This document shows positions 6,468-8,693 of a DNA stretch of 8,693 nucleotides, one piece after another (within the stretch, counting starts at the first letter, position 1; the number at the start of each line of letters is the position of its first letter). This stretch comes from Syntrophomonadaceae bacterium (GTDB lineage Bacteria; Bacillota; Dethiobacteria; DTU022), in the NCBI GenBank assembly GCA_007136055.1, contig SLHT01000156.1, positions 1-8,693 on the forward strand, written 5' to 3'. The notes below the pieces were generated by a model. It worked only from the letters and a program-made list of their open reading frames with translations. It had not been told where the DNA came from and did no database searches. Made by a program: the position numbers and the translations under genes.

Positions 6468-7463
6468 ATGGCAGTTATGTATTATGATCAGGACGCCGAC
6501 TTAAATGTCCTGAAGGGCAAAAAAATTGCCGTGCTCGGTTACGGCAGCCAGGGACATTCCCAGGCACAGAACCTCAAAGACAGCGGGCTGGATATTATAG
6601 TCGGCCTGCACGCGGAAAGCAAAAGCAGGGAACAGGTCAAAAAAGACGGCCTGGAAGTAATGACGGTCAGTGAAGCGTCAAAAGCGGCAGATGTTATTCA
6701 GATTTTGATCGGTGATAATTACCAGTCGGCCGTATATAAGGAATCAATTCTGCCCCATCTCACCGAAGGCAAGACCCTGGTTGTATCTCACGGGTTTAAT
6801 ATTCTCTACAACCAGGTCGTTCCTCCTGAAAATGTCGATGTCTTCATGATTGCTCCGAAAAGCCCCGGACACCTTTTAAGAAGGCTCTACACTCAGGGAG
6901 CAGGGGTTCCCGCCCTGATGGCGGTACACCAGGATTACACAGGCAAAGCAAAGCAGCTGGCCCTGGCCTATGCCAAGGGAATCGGCTGTACCCGCTCGGG
7001 GGTCATTGAAACCACCCTGCAGGAAGAAACGGAAACAGACCTCTTTGGGGAGCAGGTCATCTTATGCGGCGGGGTGTCCGCCCTGGTCAAAGCCAGCTTT
7101 GACACCCTCGTTGAGGCCGGATACCAGCCCGAAGTGGCATATTTCGAATGCCTGCACGAACTGAAACTGATCGTTGACCTGATTTACGAAGGCGGCCTGG
7201 AAAGAATGCGTTACTCTGTCAGCGACACTGCAGAATACGGCGACTTAACCAGGGGCCCCAGGATCATCAGTGAAGATGTCCGCTATGAAATGGAAGATAT
7301 TTTGGGTGAGATTCAAAACGGCCAGTTTGCCCTGGAATGGATCACGGAAAACAAGGCCAACCAACCGCAGTTTAAAGCCTTGAGAAAGAAAGAAGAAAAA
7401 CACCAAATAGTAGAGGTGGGTAAAAAACTGCGTAAAATGATGAAGTACATCGAACCTTCATAA
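6468..7463 (+). CDS. ilvC: Ketol-acid reductoisomerase, class I, divergent
   Basis: The family enzyme converts 2-acetolactate or 2-aceto-2-hydroxybutyrate with NAD(P)H to the dihydroxy acids of valine, leucine and isoleucine synthesis. The 331-residue chain has an N-terminal Rossmann domain with GYGSQGH (24-30) and a C-terminal knotted helical domain (about 183-328). Catalytic and Mg2+ residues are intact: His108, Lys131, Asp191, Glu195, Glu227, Glu231 and Ser252 (SDTAEYG). Several usually conserved cofactor-domain positions differ: LPDE is LIGDN (80-84), NIHFGQ-type is NILYNQ (111-116), APKGPGH is APKSPGH (129-135), and the cofactor loop reads GLHAESKS (46-53) where family members usually have Arg and Gly. 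ATG start with GGGAGG 9 nt upstream. It is alone, divergent from rubrerythrin and convergent with an anti-sigma gene, with no ilv/leu partner in view. It may be the true IlvC or a specialised paralogue. Confidence 0.93.
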   Translation: MAVMYYDQDADLNVLKGKKIAVLGYGSQGHSQAQNLKDSGLDIIVGLHAESKSREQVKKDGLEVMTVSEASKAADVIQILIGDNYQSAVYKESILPHLTEGKTLVVSHGFNILYNQVVPPENVDVFMIAPKSPGHLLRRLYTQGAGVPALMAVHQDYTGKAKQLALAYAKGIGCTRSGVIETTLQEETETDLFGEQVILCGGVSALVKASFDTLVEAGYQPEVAYFECLHELKLIVDLIYEGGLERMRYSVSDTAEYGDLTRGPRIISEDVRYEMEDILGEIQNGQFALEWITENKANQPQFKALRKKEEKHQIVEVGKKLRKMMKYIEPS

Positions 7464-7479
7464 AGGTCTTGTTTGGAGG

Positions 7480-8238
7480 TTATTCAATTGCAGAAGCGAT
7501 ATTTTTCAACTCATCTTGCATGACTTGCCCGGATAAAACCACCAGGGCCTGGTTGCGGCCGTTATGCTGCCAGGCCAGGCCTGGAAGTTCACCGACATTG
7601 AAGCGTACAAACCCGTTTGTTTCTTTTAAATCTTTCAGAACAAGCTGCATGTGCGTGCCAAGGTGATTTATGAACACGAGCAAATCTTTATTAGCATTTT
7701 TCTCTTTGACCAAAAGAAGATCGTTAGTGCCGTTATGATAAATAGCGCCTCTGTATAATGGTTCACCCGCTTCAGTTAACAGCAAAGGTTCACCCAGGTT
7801 GTAATTTCCGGGCAGGTTTAATGGCCAGTCAGGCGGCATAGAATCCGCTTCACCGAAAGGCAGGCCGTAATCAACAACATCACGCGCCTTATCTTCATCT
7901 AGAGCTTCAAACTGGCTATCTTCACTTTCAACATCAAGAACACCAACTTCATCAGCAGCTTCGGGAGCAAAACCGGGATCAGCAATGGGTAAAGACATAT
8001 CCAGATTTCTAAAAATCCCGATGCCGCCCAGAACAATAACCAGGCAGGCAGCTGCAACCACAGCAGCACGGCTCCAGTTAAAGCTGCGCCTCTTAAGAGA
8101 GGGCCGGGATTTATCAAGGGATGAGGTGATGTTTTCCCAAACCCGATCACCAGGTGGCGCTTCAACACAATCAATTTCCTGGCGCAAAGCTTCCCTGATC
8201 AAATTATCACTAAGATCCGTTTTTGCATTATCAGGCAT
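7480..8238 (-). CDS. Single-pass membrane anti-sigma factor with DUF4367-like outer domain
   Basis: This 252-residue protein follows an ECF sigma gene with a one-base stop/start overlap (TAATG) and is probably its regulator. The N-terminal 55 residues are cytoplasmic, with conserved-looking PPGDRVWENI (28-37). One membrane helix follows at about 58-76 (AAVVAAACLVIVLGGIGIF), then an acidic, Pro-containing linker (about 85-140). The outer domain (about 141-252) ends in LPGLAWQHNGRNQALVVLSGQ...DELKNIASAIE, a pattern typical of DUF4367/RsiW-like sensor domains. There is no HxxxCxxC zinc motif; only Cys24 and Cys65 are present. The start codon is supported by a near-perfect ribosome site in the end of the sigma gene. 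The stop lies 16 bp from the convergent ilvC stop. It likely holds the sigma factor inactive until an envelope signal releases it; the signal is unknown. Confidence 0.8.
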   Translation of the reverse strand: MPDNAKTDLSDNLIREALRQEIDCVEAPPGDRVWENITSSLDKSRPSLKRRSFNWSRAAVVAAACLVIVLGGIGIFRNLDMSLPIADPGFAPEAADEVGVLDVESEDSQFEALDEDKARDVVDYGLPFGEADSMPPDWPLNLPGNYNLGEPLLLTEAGEPLYRGAIYHNGTNDLLLVKEKNANKDLLVFINHLGTHMQLVLKDLKETNGFVRFNVGELPGLAWQHNGRNQALVVLSGQVMQDELKNIASAIE

Positions 8239-8693
8239 TATTCCCGGTCACCTCCTTCACCTGTAAGACAAGCAGAATCGCTTTCAAGTTCCAATACTAC
8301 CGCAAGTTTTTGCCTGGCCCTGAACAGCCGGGATTTAACCGTCCCCGTCCTTATATTCAGCATGTCAGCAATCTCTTCAACCTTTAAATCGTGATAATAC
8401 TGGAGAACAACTACCTGATACTGTTCGGGAGGTAAAGTCCTAATCGCTTTCCTGATCCTTTCTATTTCCAAACTGCGCAGCACAGATGCTTCAGTATCAT
8501 CAGGGGCCGAGCCACTTGATATCTCGGGTAAATCTTCGGTCAGTATTATTTTCTTTTCTCGCTTTAAATAGTTCCGAGCCAGATTTGATGCTATAACGGA
8601 GAGCCAGGCCCCGAATTTTGCTTTATCCTGCAGTTGGTGCAGGTTTTGGAATGCCTTGATAAAAGCGTCCTGAGTAATGTCTTCTGCATTTTC
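8238..8693 (-). CDS. ECF-type RNA polymerase sigma factor, N-terminus cut by window edge
   Basis: The frame stays open to the right edge, giving 151 codons plus TAA; the true start is outside. Region 2 is seen from ENAEDITQDAFIKAFQN through FGAWLSVIASNLARNYLKREKK, the core-binding and -10-recognition helices. A short linker (DLPEISSGSAPDDTEAS) leads to region 4, LPPEQYQVVVLQYYHDLKVEEIADMLNIRTGTVKSRLFRARQKL, with the helix-turn-helix that reads the -35 element. The absence of regions 1 and 3 fits the extracytoplasmic-function group. An internal ATG at 8483 would leave only region 4 and is not the real start. The last codons (GEGGDRE) overlap the ribosome site of the anti-sigma gene. Target promoters cannot be inferred, and no autoregulatory promoter is visible because the upstream region is outside the window. 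Confidence 0.93.
   Translation of the reverse strand, partial: ENAEDITQDAFIKAFQNLHQLQDKAKFGAWLSVIASNLARNYLKREKKIILTEDLPEISSGSAPDDTEASVLRSLEIERIRKAIRTLPPEQYQVVVLQYYHDLKVEEIADMLNIRTGTVKSRLFRARQKLAVVLELESDSACLTGEGGDRE
8248..8257 (-). promoter_or_regulatory. Strong ribosome site for the anti-sigma gene inside the sigma gene
   Basis: AAGGAGGTGA on the minus strand is a full match to the 16S rRNA tail complement and ends 9 nt before the anti-sigma ATG at 8238. It lies within the sigma reading frame and fixes the start codon. With the TAATG overlap it implies coupled, efficient synthesis of the anti-sigma factor. Confidence 0.8.

Noticed and set aside
7454..7467. Terminator for ilvC (ACCTT / AAGGT hairpin)
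   Set aside because: Only 5 bp of stem and no T-run on either strand.
7899..8174. Leu-rich 91-codon minus-strand frame resembling a small membrane protein
   Set aside because: It is a shifted-frame shadow of the anti-sigma gene, lacks a ribosome site and gains its hydrophobicity from the overlapping membrane helix.
8238..8483. Short 81-residue region-4-only protein as an independent gene
   Set aside because: The same frame continues to the window edge with sigma region 2, so this is the C-terminal part of a larger ECF sigma factor.

Overview
The window reads as chromosomal DNA from an anaerobic Gram-positive bacterium of the Firmicutes, most likely a clostridial lineage. The support is purine-rich AGGAGG-type ribosome sites, a near-consensus sigma-A promoter, short hairpin-plus-T-run terminators, a rubrerythrin, a C_GCAxxG_C_C redox protein, and ECF sigma/anti-sigma genes of the Firmicutes style. 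Genus cannot be decided from the sequence alone. I see no tRNA, rRNA, transposon, CRISPR array or phage gene.

Layout. Nearly everything lies on the minus strand; only ilvC (6468-7463) is on the plus strand. Reading the minus strand from right to left: an ECF sigma factor cut by the right edge (8238-8693) is coupled through a one-base stop/start overlap to a single-pass membrane anti-sigma factor (7480-8238). ilvC converges on the latter with only 16 bp between stop codons. A 234-bp divergent region (6234-6467) separates ilvC from rubrerythrin (5661-6233), which ends in a clear intrinsic terminator. Next is a fumarylacetoacetate-hydrolase-family enzyme with a TTG start (4766-5542).

The left half looks like one transcription unit: a strong promoter (4688-4716), a leader of about 180 nt containing an intrinsic terminator just before the first gene (4527-4556), then trkA (3097-4503), trkH (1565-3040), holA (469-1560) and a C_GCAxxG_C_C protein running off the left edge (1-420). 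TrkA is the nucleotide-binding gating subunit and TrkH the membrane subunit of a potassium uptake system. holA, the clamp-loader delta subunit, sits 4 bp after trkH with its ribosome site inside the trkH coding sequence.

Most of the window is ordinary housekeeping. Two items merit attention. The first is the trkA leader, which looks like a transcription attenuator or riboswitch that I could not match to a consensus I remember. The second is the ketol-acid reductoisomerase, which keeps all catalytic and metal-binding residues but departs from the family in several normally conserved positions of the cofactor domain. It is not next to other ilv/leu genes and has a palindrome in the -35 position of its promoter.
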